A stretch of 64,000 nt of DNA, from positions 1 to 64,000 of the forward strand of contig NZ_JAMKYL010000002.1 of the NCBI RefSeq assembly GCF_027158465.1. Reading direction: 5' to 3'. The notes beneath the pieces were generated by a model that worked only from the letters and a program-made list of their open reading frames with translations, did not search any database and was not told the origin of the DNA. The position numbers were made by a program, and so were the translations under genes. Shown here piece after piece: positions 17,015 through 25,536 of the stretch. The DNA comes from Oxalobacter paeniformigenes (lineage in GTDB: Bacteria; Pseudomonadota; Gammaproteobacteria; Burkholderiales; Burkholderiaceae_D). The stretch's first letter is position 1; each line of letters begins with the position of its first letter.

Positions 17015-17030
17015 ATCAGGAAAAATCGCA

Positions 17031-17402
17031 TCAGTTTGGAATCTTCCATGGACGTTTGCCGCCCATCAGATGAATATGCAGGTGGTAGACATCCTGTTTG
17101 CCATCAGGACCGGTATTGACGACGACACGGAAACCACCTTGCGGATTTCCCGATTCGGCACCAGTCACTTCGATGCCGTGTTCTTTTGCCAGCTGCGGAA
17201 TGAGCGCCATCATTTCACCCAGTAGTGCGGCGTCTTCAGGATGGCAATGCGACAATGACGGAATATGTCGCTTGGGGATGATCAGCAAATGTACCGGTGC
17301 TGCAGGATGAATATCCTTGAAAACCATAATACGTTCGTTTTCGAAAACGCAGGTCGACGGTAATGTCTTATTGACGATTTTGCAGAAAATACAGTCATCC
17401 AT
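17031..17402 (-). CDS. hinT: HIT family nucleotide-binding protein (HinT)
   Basis: A 123-residue histidine-triad hydrolase of the Hint branch, cleaving adenosine phosphoramidates such as aminoacyl-AMP adducts. The triad motif HLHIHL is at residues 107-112. The N-terminal CIFCKIV and H46 match the zinc-site pattern of many HIT proteins. The NTGPDGKQDVYHLHIHLMGG block is typical. It is the last gene of the long his run, 35 bases after hisE. In many Burkholderiales tatABC follows hinT; here the next gene is the convergent protease. Confidence 0.95.
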   Translation of the reverse strand: MDDCIFCKIVNKTLPSTCVFENERIMVFKDIHPAAPVHLLIIPKRHIPSLSHCHPEDAALLGEMMALIPQLAKEHGIEVTGAESGNPQGGFRVVVNTGPDGKQDVYHLHIHLMGGKRPWKIPN

Positions 17403-17437
17403 TGTGATTCCCCCTATGTCAGATATTGGCGAAGATG

Positions 17438-17782
17438 TCAGGCAGTCGTCTTGCGTGAAGCCTTTTCCTCAATACCGGAAATGCCTTCGCGCCGTGCCAG
17501 CTCTTTCAGGACATCTTCCGGCGTCAGATTGAATTGTGCCAGAAGAACCATGGTATGGAACCAGAGATCGGCACATTCATAGACGATTTTCGATGCAGGC
17601 AGGTTATTGCGAGCGTCCTTGGCAGCCATGACCAGTTCAGTTGCCTCTTCACCGACCTTTTTCATGATGGCATCGTCGCCCTTGGCGTACAGGCTGCTGA
17701 CATACGATTTTTTCGGGTCGCCACCGTTTGCCAGTTTTCTGGATTCGATGACGGATGCAAGTCTTGTGAGAATTTCGTTCAT
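17438..17782 (-). CDS. hisE: Phosphoribosyl-ATP pyrophosphatase
   Basis: A 114-residue all-helical MazG-like enzyme that removes pyrophosphate from phosphoribosyl-ATP, the second step of histidine synthesis. The metal-binding KVGEEATELVMAAKD block is near residue 41 and YECADLWFH near residue 66. The ATG at 17782 overlaps the hisI stop by four bases, which settles the start; upstream in-frame residues are shadow. HisE and HisI are separate proteins here, not fused as in enterobacteria. Confidence 0.96.
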   Translation of the reverse strand: MNEILTRLASVIESRKLANGGDPKKSYVSSLYAKGDDAIMKKVGEEATELVMAAKDARNNLPASKIVYECADLWFHTMVLLAQFNLTPEDVLKELARREGISGIEEKASRKTTA

Positions 17783-18177
17783 TTGTATATTTCCGACGGG
17801 TTCTTGATGACGGGGTCGACAGCAACCCATTGCGTGCCTTCCGCAGTGTGCTGCGGCTGTTGATAGAAACAGGACAGTCTTCCGGTATGACATGCCAGTC
17901 CGGTCTGCTCTACGAGAAACAACAAGGCATCGCTGTCGCAGTCAAGCCGGATATCGACGATTTTCTGGGTATGACCCGATTCTTCTCCCTTGTGCCAGAG
18001 CCGGTTTCTGGATCGGCTCCAGTAAACGGCCTCGCCGCATTGCATGGTTTTTTCAAGCGCAGCACGGTTTATCCATGCCAGCATCAGAACTTTCAGGGTG
18101 GTGGCGTCCTGGGTAATGACGGGAATCAGTCCCTGATCGTTCCATTGAATGGAATCGAGCCAGTTTCGGGTATTCAT
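17779..18177 (-). CDS. hisI: Phosphoribosyl-AMP cyclohydrolase
   Basis: A 132-residue zinc/magnesium enzyme opening the adenine ring of phosphoribosyl-AMP, the third histidine step. The hallmark blocks are WSRSRNRLWHKGEESGH and the metal-binding DCDSDALLFLVEQ followed by CHTGRLSCFY. It overlaps hisF upstream and hisE downstream by four bases each, implying translational coupling. Confidence 0.97.
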   Translation of the reverse strand: MNTRNWLDSIQWNDQGLIPVITQDATTLKVLMLAWINRAALEKTMQCGEAVYWSRSRNRLWHKGEESGHTQKIVDIRLDCDSDALLFLVEQTGLACHTGRLSCFYQQPQHTAEGTQWVAVDPVIKNPSEIYK

Positions 18178-18932
18178 AAGCGTACCGGTATGTTTTGTTC
18201 AGACATGAATTGTTTGGCCTGCTGTACCGTATATTCGCCGTAATGGAAAATGCTGGCGGCCAGTACGGCATCGGCATGGCCTTTGAGGATGCCGTCGGCC
18301 AGATGCTGCAGGTTGCCGACACCGCCTGAAGCGATGACCGGAATGTTGACCGAATCGGAGATCGCGCGTGTCAGCTCAAGATCGAATCCGCTCTTGGTAC
18401 CGTCCTTGTCCATACTGGTCAGAAGGATTTCTCCCGCTCCCAGCGTTTCCATCTTTTTTGCCCATGAAATCGCTTCCAGCCCGGTCGGCTTGCGTCCACC
18501 GTGGGTGAAAATTTCCCATCGGCCAGGCGCTACCTGTTTGGCATCGATGGCGACGACGATACATTGCGATCCGTAACGTGCCGAGGCATCGGCAACGAGT
18601 TGCGGATTGGTCACGGCCGAGGTATTGATACTGACCTTGTCTGCGCCGGCATTGAGCAGACGGCGGACATCCTCGACGGTACGGACACCGCCGCCGACCG
18701 TCAACGGGATGAAAACCTGTGAGGAAACATCTTCGATGATATTGAGAATCAGGTCCCGCTGGTCGCTGGAAGCGGTAATGTCCAGAAAGGTCAGCTCATC
18801 GGCACCCTGATCGTTGTAGCGGCGCGCGATTTCGACAGGATCTCCGGCATCTTTCAGTTCGACAAAATTGACGCCCTTGACGACACGGCCTGCGGTGACA
18901 TCAAGACATGGAATGATTCGTTTGGTCAGCAT
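18174..18932 (-). CDS. hisF: Imidazole glycerol phosphate synthase, cyclase subunit
   Basis: A 252-residue (beta-alpha)8 barrel that uses ammonia from HisH to make imidazole glycerol phosphate and AICAR. Catalytic D11 (IPCLDVTAGRVVKG) and D130 (IVVAIDAK) are at the standard positions. The phosphate loops TVGGGVR and ASGGVGNLQHL are intact. It lies 27 bases after hisA and overlaps hisI. Confidence 0.98.
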   Translation of the reverse strand: MLTKRIIPCLDVTAGRVVKGVNFVELKDAGDPVEIARRYNDQGADELTFLDITASSDQRDLILNIIEDVSSQVFIPLTVGGGVRTVEDVRRLLNAGADKVSINTSAVTNPQLVADASARYGSQCIVVAIDAKQVAPGRWEIFTHGGRKPTGLEAISWAKKMETLGAGEILLTSMDKDGTKSGFDLELTRAISDSVNIPVIASGGVGNLQHLADGILKGHADAVLAASIFHYGEYTVQQAKQFMSEQNIPVRL

Positions 18933-18959
18933 GGCGAATTTCCGGTTGGTTTGACGGTG

Positions 18960-19727
18960 TTACTGTTCCGACAGTTCGTCTGCGCGGACTTGTGCCTGTG
19001 CAAGATCGAGTGTGCCTTCATAGATGGAACGTCCGCAGATGACGCCCTCGATTCCCTCCTTCTGTACCGCACAAAGCGCTTCGACATCACGGATGTCATG
19101 TACACCGCCGGAAGCGATGACGGGTATTTTGACCGCACGTGCCAGTCTGACGGTAGCGTCGATATTGACGCCGGCCATCATGCCGTCACGACCGATATCG
19201 GTATAAATGATCGCCTCGACGCCGTATTCTTCATATTTTTTGCCGAGTTCGATGACGTCATGTCGTGACAGCTTGCTCCAGCCATCCGTGGCGACACGAC
19301 CGTCACGTGCGTCCAGTCCGACGATGATTTGGCCCGGAAAAGCCCCGCAGGCATCCTGAAGAAATCCCGGATTCTTGACCGCGGCGGTTCCGACGATGAT
19401 ATAGGAAAGGCCATGGTCAAGATAACGTTCGATCGTGTCGAGGTCGCGAATGCCGCCGCCGAGTTGCACGGGAATTTCATCCATATCGTGGTCGCTAGCA
19501 AAGTCCCGTACTGTCTGAAGAATGTTTTTGACAGCTGCTTCATTGACCGGTTTTCCTGCGAAGGCGCCATTGAGATCGACCAGATGCAGTCTTCTTGCAC
19601 CCTGTTCCAACCAGTGCAAAGCCATTTTGGCCGGATCTTCCGAAAATACGGTAGCCTGGTTCATATCGCCCTGTCTCAACCGTACGCAGGAGCCATCTTT
19701 CAGATCAATAGCGGGAATAAGCAACAT
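18960..19727 (-). CDS. hisA: ProFAR isomerase
   Basis: A 255-residue (beta-alpha)8 barrel performing the Amadori rearrangement of ProFAR to PRFAR. D8 (LIPAIDL) and D139 (VGLDARDG) are the catalytic pair. Phosphate loops QLGGGIRD and ASGGVHD are present. It lies between hisH and hisF as is usual in this operon. Confidence 0.97.
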   Translation of the reverse strand: MLLIPAIDLKDGSCVRLRQGDMNQATVFSEDPAKMALHWLEQGARRLHLVDLNGAFAGKPVNEAAVKNILQTVRDFASDHDMDEIPVQLGGGIRDLDTIERYLDHGLSYIIVGTAAVKNPGFLQDACGAFPGQIIVGLDARDGRVATDGWSKLSRHDVIELGKKYEEYGVEAIIYTDIGRDGMMAGVNIDATVRLARAVKIPVIASGGVHDIRDVEALCAVQKEGIEGVICGRSIYEGTLDLAQAQVRADELSEQ

Positions 19728-19778
19728 GATAAAAACAAGTGTAGAAAAAAGAATTGGACAAATTGCACAAATGTGCGG

Positions 19779-20417
19779 TCATGGATTCCAGTGGATGAAA
19801 TTGCGGTACAGCCTGAGTCCCACATCGGCACTTTTTTCCGGATGGAACTGGGTGGCGAAGATATTTTCATGCGCGACGGCACTGCAAAAAGGCATGCCGT
19901 ATTCCGTTTCACCTACCATCTGTTCCAAACGGTCAGGAACGACATGAAAACTGTGCACGAAATAAAAGAAACTGTTGTCGGCGATACCTTCCCATAACGG
20001 ATGCGGATTGACCTGTTTGACACGGTTCCAGCCCATTTGCGGAACCTTGAAACGGGAACCGTCCGGTTGTACACGGTTGTCCAGACGGAAACGGACGACT
20101 TTGCCGGGCAACAGTCCCAGACAGCGGGTATCGCCTTCTTCACTCCAGTCGAAAAGCATTTGTTCACCGACGCAAATACCGAAAACCGGTTTTTTGCATG
20201 CGGCATCGAGCAATGCGTCTTTCAGACCTGATTTTTCCAGAGAGGCCATGCAATCCGGCATGGCACCCTGTCCCGGCAAGACGATACGTTCAGCTTCTTT
20301 CAGATCGGATGCAGCGCCGGATACAAGAATGTCCTTTTCAGGAGCGACGGCGCGAAGTGCCTGCGCGACTGAACGCAGGTTCCCCATACCATAATCAACA
20401 ACAACGATTTTTTTCAT
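19779..20417 (-). CDS. hisH: Imidazole glycerol phosphate synthase, glutaminase subunit
   Basis: A 212-residue class I glutamine amidotransferase that feeds ammonia to HisF. The nucleophile C82 is in GICVGEQML (more often GICLGMQ), with H192 and E194 in TQFHPEKS. The PGQGAMPDC loop near residue 48 is the family's oxyanion region. It is 51 bases upstream of hisA. Confidence 0.97.
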   Translation of the reverse strand: MKKIVVVDYGMGNLRSVAQALRAVAPEKDILVSGAASDLKEAERIVLPGQGAMPDCMASLEKSGLKDALLDAACKKPVFGICVGEQMLFDWSEEGDTRCLGLLPGKVVRFRLDNRVQPDGSRFKVPQMGWNRVKQVNPHPLWEGIADNSFFYFVHSFHVVPDRLEQMVGETEYGMPFCSAVAHENIFATQFHPEKSADVGLRLYRNFIHWNP

Positions 20418-20461
20418 AGGAATTGACGGTCAGAATAAGGGTGACGGGTCAACAGATCGGG

Positions 20462-21058
20462 TTACAGGGTTCCTTTTGTCGATGGAATACTGTCCGCGGC
20501 TCGGGGATCAGGTTCCACAGCCATACGCAAGGCACGACCGAAAGCCTTGAAAACGGTTTCGCACTGGTGGTGTGCGTTTTCACCGCGCAGGTTGTCGATG
20601 TGCAGGGAAATTCTGGCGTGGTTGACAAGTCCCTGAAAAAATTCACGAACCAGATCAAGATCAAAACGGCCGGTCATGGCACGAGTGAACGGTACATGGA
20701 ATGACAGATAGGGACGACCGGAAAAGTCGATCACGACTCGCGAGAGCGATTCATCCAGCGGAACATAGGCATGTCCATAGCGCCGTATACCCTTTTTGTC
20801 GCCGATTGCCTGAAAGATGGCCTGACCCAGTGCGATGCCGACATCCTCGACGGTATGATGATCATCGATTTGCAAGTCGCCCTGTGCCTGTATATCCAGA
20901 TCGACCAGACCATGGCGTGCGATCTGGTCAAGCATATGGTCGAGAAACGGAACGCCGGTCGCCAGATTTTGCTGACCGGTGCCATCCAGATTGATTGCCA
21001 CGTGAATTTTCGTCTCGTTGGTATTGCGGATGATTTCCGCGGTTCTGGGTGTTGACAT
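20462..21058 (-). CDS. hisB: Imidazoleglycerol-phosphate dehydratase
   Basis: A 198-residue monofunctional dehydratase without the phosphatase domain of enterobacterial HisB, so histidinol phosphatase must be encoded elsewhere. The duplicated metal-binding histidine motifs appear: FLDHMLDQIARHG and DDHHTVEDVGI, then GENAHHQCE later. The ATG at 21058 follows hisC by 17 bases. Confidence 0.97.
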   Translation of the reverse strand: MSTPRTAEIIRNTNETKIHVAINLDGTGQQNLATGVPFLDHMLDQIARHGLVDLDIQAQGDLQIDDHHTVEDVGIALGQAIFQAIGDKKGIRRYGHAYVPLDESLSRVVIDFSGRPYLSFHVPFTRAMTGRFDLDLVREFFQGLVNHARISLHIDNLRGENAHHQCETVFKAFGRALRMAVEPDPRAADSIPSTKGTL

Positions 21059-21075
21059 GATGCGTTCCGGAATGA

Positions 21076-22155
21076 TTATTGGATACAGGCCTTGAACTGG
21101 TCCAGGAACTGCCGGTTTTCTTCTGGTGAACTGACAGTGACACGCAGACAGTTGTGCAGCGATGCATGCATTTTACCCATATTTTTGACCAGAATCTTGC
21201 GTGCAAGCAGTTTTTCGAATACCGCTTCGGCGTTGGGCAAGCGTATGAGCAGGAAGTTGGCGCGCGAGGTAAAGACTTCGACACCAGGCAGCTGGCGCAA
21301 CGCGTCTGTCAGTTTGCTGCGTTCGGCACGGATAATGGCGGCCTGACCGTTGAATACATCGATGTGATCCATCGCGAACTCCGCTGTCGCTTCGGTCAGG
21401 ACGTTGATGTTGTACGGTGGACGGACCTTGTCGAATTCGGCGAGCAGTTCGGGAATGGCCGACATGTAACCGAGACGGATACCGGCCAGACCAAGTTTTG
21501 ATACCGTTCGCATGACGACGAGATTCGGATAATCCGGCAAATGCGGCATGAAACTGGCTTCTGCGAAAGGCTGATAGGCCTCGTCGCTGATGACGATACC
21601 CTTGTCGCTCATGGCTTTTATGATCCGGATGACGTCCTGTTCCTCGAACAGCATACCGGTCGGGTTGTGCGGCTGTGCGAGATAGACGACGGTCGGATGA
21701 TGTTTTTCGATCGCTTCCAGCATGGCGTCGATATCGAGCGTGAAATCCGCTTTCAGCGGTACGCCAACGAAATCCATGCCGGCAAATTGCGCCGAGAGGA
21801 CATACATCGCAAAGCATGGAACCGGCGTGAGCATGGTCGCACGCATATCTTTTCTGGCACAAGCCTGTGCGATAAGCGAAATCAGTTCATCCGAACCATT
21901 GCCCAGCATGACGCCATAGCCTTGCGGAACGCCCATCTGACGGCAAATTTTTGCTTTCAGACGGGTGTATGAGGGCACCGGATAGCGGTTCAGCGCAACA
22001 TTGGCGAGACGCTGTCCCAGTTCTGTTTTCAATTCGTCCGGTAGCGTATAAGGGTTTTCCATGGTGTCCAGTTTAAGGAAACCTTCCGATTCGGCGACTG
22101 CATATGCCGACATGGCCCGAATATCCGGCCGGATAGCCTGATCGATAAAAGACAT
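21076..22155 (-). CDS. hisC: Histidinol-phosphate aminotransferase
   Basis: A 359-residue class I/II PLP aminotransferase. The PLP lysine is K220 in RTVSKLGLAGIRLGY. QPHNPTGMLF near residue 161 and SDEAY near 190 are family blocks. It sits between hisD and hisB, 18 bases after hisD, making histidinol phosphate its probable substrate. Confidence 0.96.
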   Translation of the reverse strand: MSFIDQAIRPDIRAMSAYAVAESEGFLKLDTMENPYTLPDELKTELGQRLANVALNRYPVPSYTRLKAKICRQMGVPQGYGVMLGNGSDELISLIAQACARKDMRATMLTPVPCFAMYVLSAQFAGMDFVGVPLKADFTLDIDAMLEAIEKHHPTVVYLAQPHNPTGMLFEEQDVIRIIKAMSDKGIVISDEAYQPFAEASFMPHLPDYPNLVVMRTVSKLGLAGIRLGYMSAIPELLAEFDKVRPPYNINVLTEATAEFAMDHIDVFNGQAAIIRAERSKLTDALRQLPGVEVFTSRANFLLIRLPNAEAVFEKLLARKILVKNMGKMHASLHNCLRVTVSSPEENRQFLDQFKACIQ

Positions 22156-22173
22156 GATAGGTCTCGTGTGGAA

Positions 22174-23505
22174 TTATTTTGCGGATGATCCTTTTTCAAG
22201 TCTGAAGCCGGCACTTCTTGCGTGCGCTTCGAGTCCTTCGCCGGTCGCCAGTTCTACCGCGATTTTGCCCAGTGTTTGTGCGCCTTTTTCGCTTACGCAA
22301 ATAAGGCTGGAACGTTTCTGGAAATCATAGACACCCAGCGGCGAGGAAAAACGGGCTGTACGCGAGGTCGGCAAGACGTGGTTCGGCCCGGCACAGTAGT
22401 CGCCCAGCGCTTCGGATGTGAAACGTCCAAGGAAGATCGCGCCGGCATGACGGATCAGTTCTGCCCAGCGTTCCGGATTTTCCGCAGAAATTTCCAGGTG
22501 TTCCGGTGCGATACGATTGGCGATTTCACAGGCTTCTTCCATATCTCTGACAAGAATCATCGCACCGCGGGAAGACAGCGATTTCGTGATGATATCCTTG
22601 CGGATCATGCCTGGCAGAAGTTTCTGGATACTGTCATTGACGCGGTCCAGATAGGCGGCATCCGGTGCGATCAGGATGGATTGCGCCATTTCGTCGTGTT
22701 CAGCCTGCGAGAAAAGATCCATGGCGACCCAATCCGGATCGGTGGTGCCATCGCACACGACCAGAATTTCGGACGGGCCAGCGATCATGTCGATACCGAC
22801 CGTTCCGAATACACGGCGTTTCGCGGCGGCGACATAGGCATTGCCCGGACCGACGATCTTGTCGACGGACGGGATGGTTTCCGTGCCGTATGCCAGTGCG
22901 CCGACGGCTTGTGCGCCACCGACAGCGAATACACGGGTGACTCCCGAGATGGCGGCAGCAGCCAGAACCAGTTCATTGCGCGCACCGTCCGGTGTTGGCA
23001 CGACCATGACGATTTCGGATACACCGGCGACATTGGCCGGAATGGCGTTCATCAGAACCGAAGAAGGATAGGCCGCTTTTCCGCCCGGAACATAAATGCC
23101 GACGCTGTCCAGCGGAGTGATTTTCTGGCCAAGCAATGTACCGTCCGTATCGGTGTAGGTGAAACCGTCGCTTCCGCAGGAACGTTTCTGGTATTCATGG
23201 TACTGGCGAACCCTGTCGGCGGCAGCGTGCAGTGCGGCACGACGTTCCGGGCTCAGCGATGCCAGTGCTGCTTCGCATTCAGCTTTGGAAATTTCAAGTT
23301 CCGATACCGAATTGACGGACAGTCTGTCAAAACGGCGGGTATATTCCAGAACGGCCTTGTCGCCGTTTTCACGGACATCTGCCAGCACATTGGCGACGAC
23401 AGTGTTGATGGACTCGTCTTCCTTGGCCTCGAATGCCAGTACGTTGGCGAGCTGATTTCTGAAATCACTTTGCGTGGTTGCCAGTTTGCGGATTTGAACA
23501 GTCAT
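22174..23505 (-). CDS. hisD: Histidinol dehydrogenase
   Basis: A 443-residue zinc enzyme oxidising histidinol to histidine in two NAD+-dependent steps. Conserved blocks include YVPGGKAAYPSSVLMNAIPA, GPGNAYVAAAKR, SQAEHDEMAQSI with the zinc/catalytic histidine, and IAPEHLEI with the catalytic Glu-His. I chose the ATG at 23505, which has AGGA seven bases upstream and starts just after the hisG stop. An in-frame extension to 23568 would overlap hisG. Confidence 0.97.
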   Translation of the reverse strand: MTVQIRKLATTQSDFRNQLANVLAFEAKEDESINTVVANVLADVRENGDKAVLEYTRRFDRLSVNSVSELEISKAECEAALASLSPERRAALHAAADRVRQYHEYQKRSCGSDGFTYTDTDGTLLGQKITPLDSVGIYVPGGKAAYPSSVLMNAIPANVAGVSEIVMVVPTPDGARNELVLAAAAISGVTRVFAVGGAQAVGALAYGTETIPSVDKIVGPGNAYVAAAKRRVFGTVGIDMIAGPSEILVVCDGTTDPDWVAMDLFSQAEHDEMAQSILIAPDAAYLDRVNDSIQKLLPGMIRKDIITKSLSSRGAMILVRDMEEACEIANRIAPEHLEISAENPERWAELIRHAGAIFLGRFTSEALGDYCAGPNHVLPTSRTARFSSPLGVYDFQKRSSLICVSEKGAQTLGKIAVELATGEGLEAHARSAGFRLEKGSSAK

Positions 23506-23515
23506 GATTTCATCC

Positions 23516-24208
23516 TCATTGAGTTTGTTTGGTTTGGCCTGCTTCGGTTGAAGCAGCCTTGAATGCATCCAGTATAGGCTGTAACATCCGGCGCTTCAAT
23601 TTCAGCGATGCCTGATTGACGATCAGCCGTGATGTGATTTCCTGAATCTGTTCGACTTCGACCAGATTGTTGGCTTTTAGCGTATTGCCGGTGCTGACCA
23701 GATCGACGATCACGTCGGAAAGTCCGACAAGCGGCGCCAGTTCCATGGAACCGTACAGCTTGATGATATCGACATGGATGCCTTTCTTGGCAAAATGTTC
23801 GCGTGCCGCCTGGACATATTTGCTGGCTACTCTCAGGCGTGCGCCCTGACGGATCGCTTTTTCGTAATCGAAGCCTTTGCGAACGGCAACCGACAGACGG
23901 CATCGCGCGATCTGCAAATCGATCGGCTGGTACAGACCGGTGCTGCCGTTTTCCTGAAGGACATCTTTTCCGGCGACACCGAAATCGGCAGCGCCATACT
24001 GGACGTATGTCGGCACGTCGGTGGCACGGACGATGATGACGCGTACCTGTGGTTTGTTGGTCGGCAGAATCAGTTTTCGTGACGTTTCGGGATCTTCGAG
24101 AACGGTAATGCCTGCTGCCTCGAGCAACGGCATCGTTTCCTCGAAGATCCGCCCTTTCGAAAGGGCAAGGATCAATTCTTGTGAAGGTTTTTCTGCTGTT
24201 TGATTCAT
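23516..24208 (-). CDS. hisG: ATP phosphoribosyltransferase, short form
   Basis: A 230-residue HisG that couples ATP to PRPP in the first histidine step. It lacks the C-terminal regulatory domain of the 300-residue long form, so by family rule it works in a complex with HisZ, which supplies feedback inhibition by histidine. The core has ILALSKGRIFEETMPLL at the start, YGAADFGVAGKDVL, and the PRPP loop VDLVSTGNTLKANNL. HisZ is not in this window. The start overlaps the murA stop by four bases. Confidence 0.96.
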   Translation of the reverse strand: MNQTAEKPSQELILALSKGRIFEETMPLLEAAGITVLEDPETSRKLILPTNKPQVRVIIVRATDVPTYVQYGAADFGVAGKDVLQENGSTGLYQPIDLQIARCRLSVAVRKGFDYEKAIRQGARLRVASKYVQAAREHFAKKGIHVDIIKLYGSMELAPLVGLSDVIVDLVSTGNTLKANNLVEVEQIQEITSRLIVNQASLKLKRRMLQPILDAFKAASTEAGQTKQTQ

Positions 24209-25458
24209 TGTTTGACTCGTTTGATATCTGCTCCGACTGCAGACAGTTTCACTTCCATCTGATCGTACCCGCGATCGAGATGATAAATCCTGTTGACCTG
24301 TGTTTCGCCCTGTGCCGCCAGGCCGGCAATCACCAGCGATGCCGAAGCACGCAAATCGGTTGCCATGACCGGCGCACCGACCAGTTTGCCCACCCCGGAA
24401 ATGAAAGCGGTATTGCCCTCGGTCTTGATGCGTGCACCCAGACGGTTCAGTTCCTGTACATGCATGAAACGGTTTTCAAAAATCGTTTCGATCACATGGG
24501 TGGCCTCATCGGCCAGACAGTTGACGGCCATGAACTGGGCCTGCATATCCGTCGGAAATCCCGGATATTCCGTGGTCCTGAAATTGACGCCTTTGGGACG
24601 CTTGTCCATCCGGATGCGTATCCAGTCCGCACCCGTCGATATATCGGCCCCCATTTCGCGAATTTTGTTCAGCGCTGACTCGAGTATATTATCGCGCGTT
24701 TTCGTCAGGGTGACATCTCCGCCCGTTGCGGCGACGGCGCAAAGGAAAGTACCGGTTTCGATACGGTCCGGAATGACATGGTGGCGTGCGCCATGCAACT
24801 GTTTCACCCCATGAATGACCAGCCGGTCTGTTCCGATCCCTTCGATTTGCGCTCCCATTTTGACAAGCAGGTGCGCCAGATCGGTCACTTCCGGCTCACG
24901 TGCCGCATTTTTGATGACGGTTTCGCCTTCGGCCAGTGTCGCGGCCATCAGGAGATTTTCGGTACCCGTGACCGTAATCATATCGGTCACGATACGGGTT
25001 CCCTTGAGCTTTTGTGCCTTGGCGTAAATATAGCCTCCACGGATTTCCACTTCGGCTCCGAGTGCACGCAATCCTTTGATGTGCTGTTCGACCGGACGCG
25101 AGCCGATGGCGCATCCTCCGGGTAGCGAAACCTGTGCCTGTCCGAACCGTGCGACGAGCGGACACAGAACCAGAATGGCGGCACGCATGGTCTTGACCAG
25201 TTCATAGGGGGCGTAAAAGTTATGGACGGCACTGCCGTTGAGAATCAATTTGTCGCCATCCTGCCGGACGGTCACACCCATTTGTCGCAGAAGTTCCAGC
25301 ATGGTCTGGACATCTCTCAGGTGCGGCACGTTGGTCAGTTCAATATCGTCGGCTGTCAGCAGACTGGCGCATAAAATGGGCAAAGCGGCGTTCTTTGCAC
25401 CTGAAATCGTGATTTCGCCATAAAGACGATTGCCGCCGTTGATGATGAGCTTGTCCAT
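24205..25458 (-). CDS. murA: UDP-N-acetylglucosamine 1-carboxyvinyltransferase
   Basis: A 417-residue enolpyruvyl transferase catalysing the first committed step of peptidoglycan synthesis, the target of fosfomycin. The active-site C116 is present in LPGGCAIGSRPVEQH, so a fosfomycin-sensitive enzyme is expected. Other blocks are ITISGAKNAALPI and EYPGFPTDMQAQFMA. It precedes hisG with a four-base overlap. In E. coli ibaG lies immediately upstream of murA; here there are only 78 noncoding bases before the ABC permease. Confidence 0.97.
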   Translation of the reverse strand: MDKLIINGGNRLYGEITISGAKNAALPILCASLLTADDIELTNVPHLRDVQTMLELLRQMGVTVRQDGDKLILNGSAVHNFYAPYELVKTMRAAILVLCPLVARFGQAQVSLPGGCAIGSRPVEQHIKGLRALGAEVEIRGGYIYAKAQKLKGTRIVTDMITVTGTENLLMAATLAEGETVIKNAAREPEVTDLAHLLVKMGAQIEGIGTDRLVIHGVKQLHGARHHVIPDRIETGTFLCAVAATGGDVTLTKTRDNILESALNKIREMGADISTGADWIRIRMDKRPKGVNFRTTEYPGFPTDMQAQFMAVNCLADEATHVIETIFENRFMHVQELNRLGARIKTEGNTAFISGVGKLVGAPVMATDLRASASLVIAGLAAQGETQVNRIYHLDRGYDQMEVKLSAVGADIKRVKQ

Positions 25459-25536
25459 TTAAAGATTCTTCAATATCGAGGTGTGCTTCCAAAACGATCG
25501 CGATGTCTGCCGTTTGCCGATTATTCGACAAAAGGA

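Noticed and set aside
22222..23562. 446-codon plus-strand frame over hisD
   Set aside because: Complete overlap with a full-length HisD carrying all catalytic blocks; no recognisable protein on the other strand.
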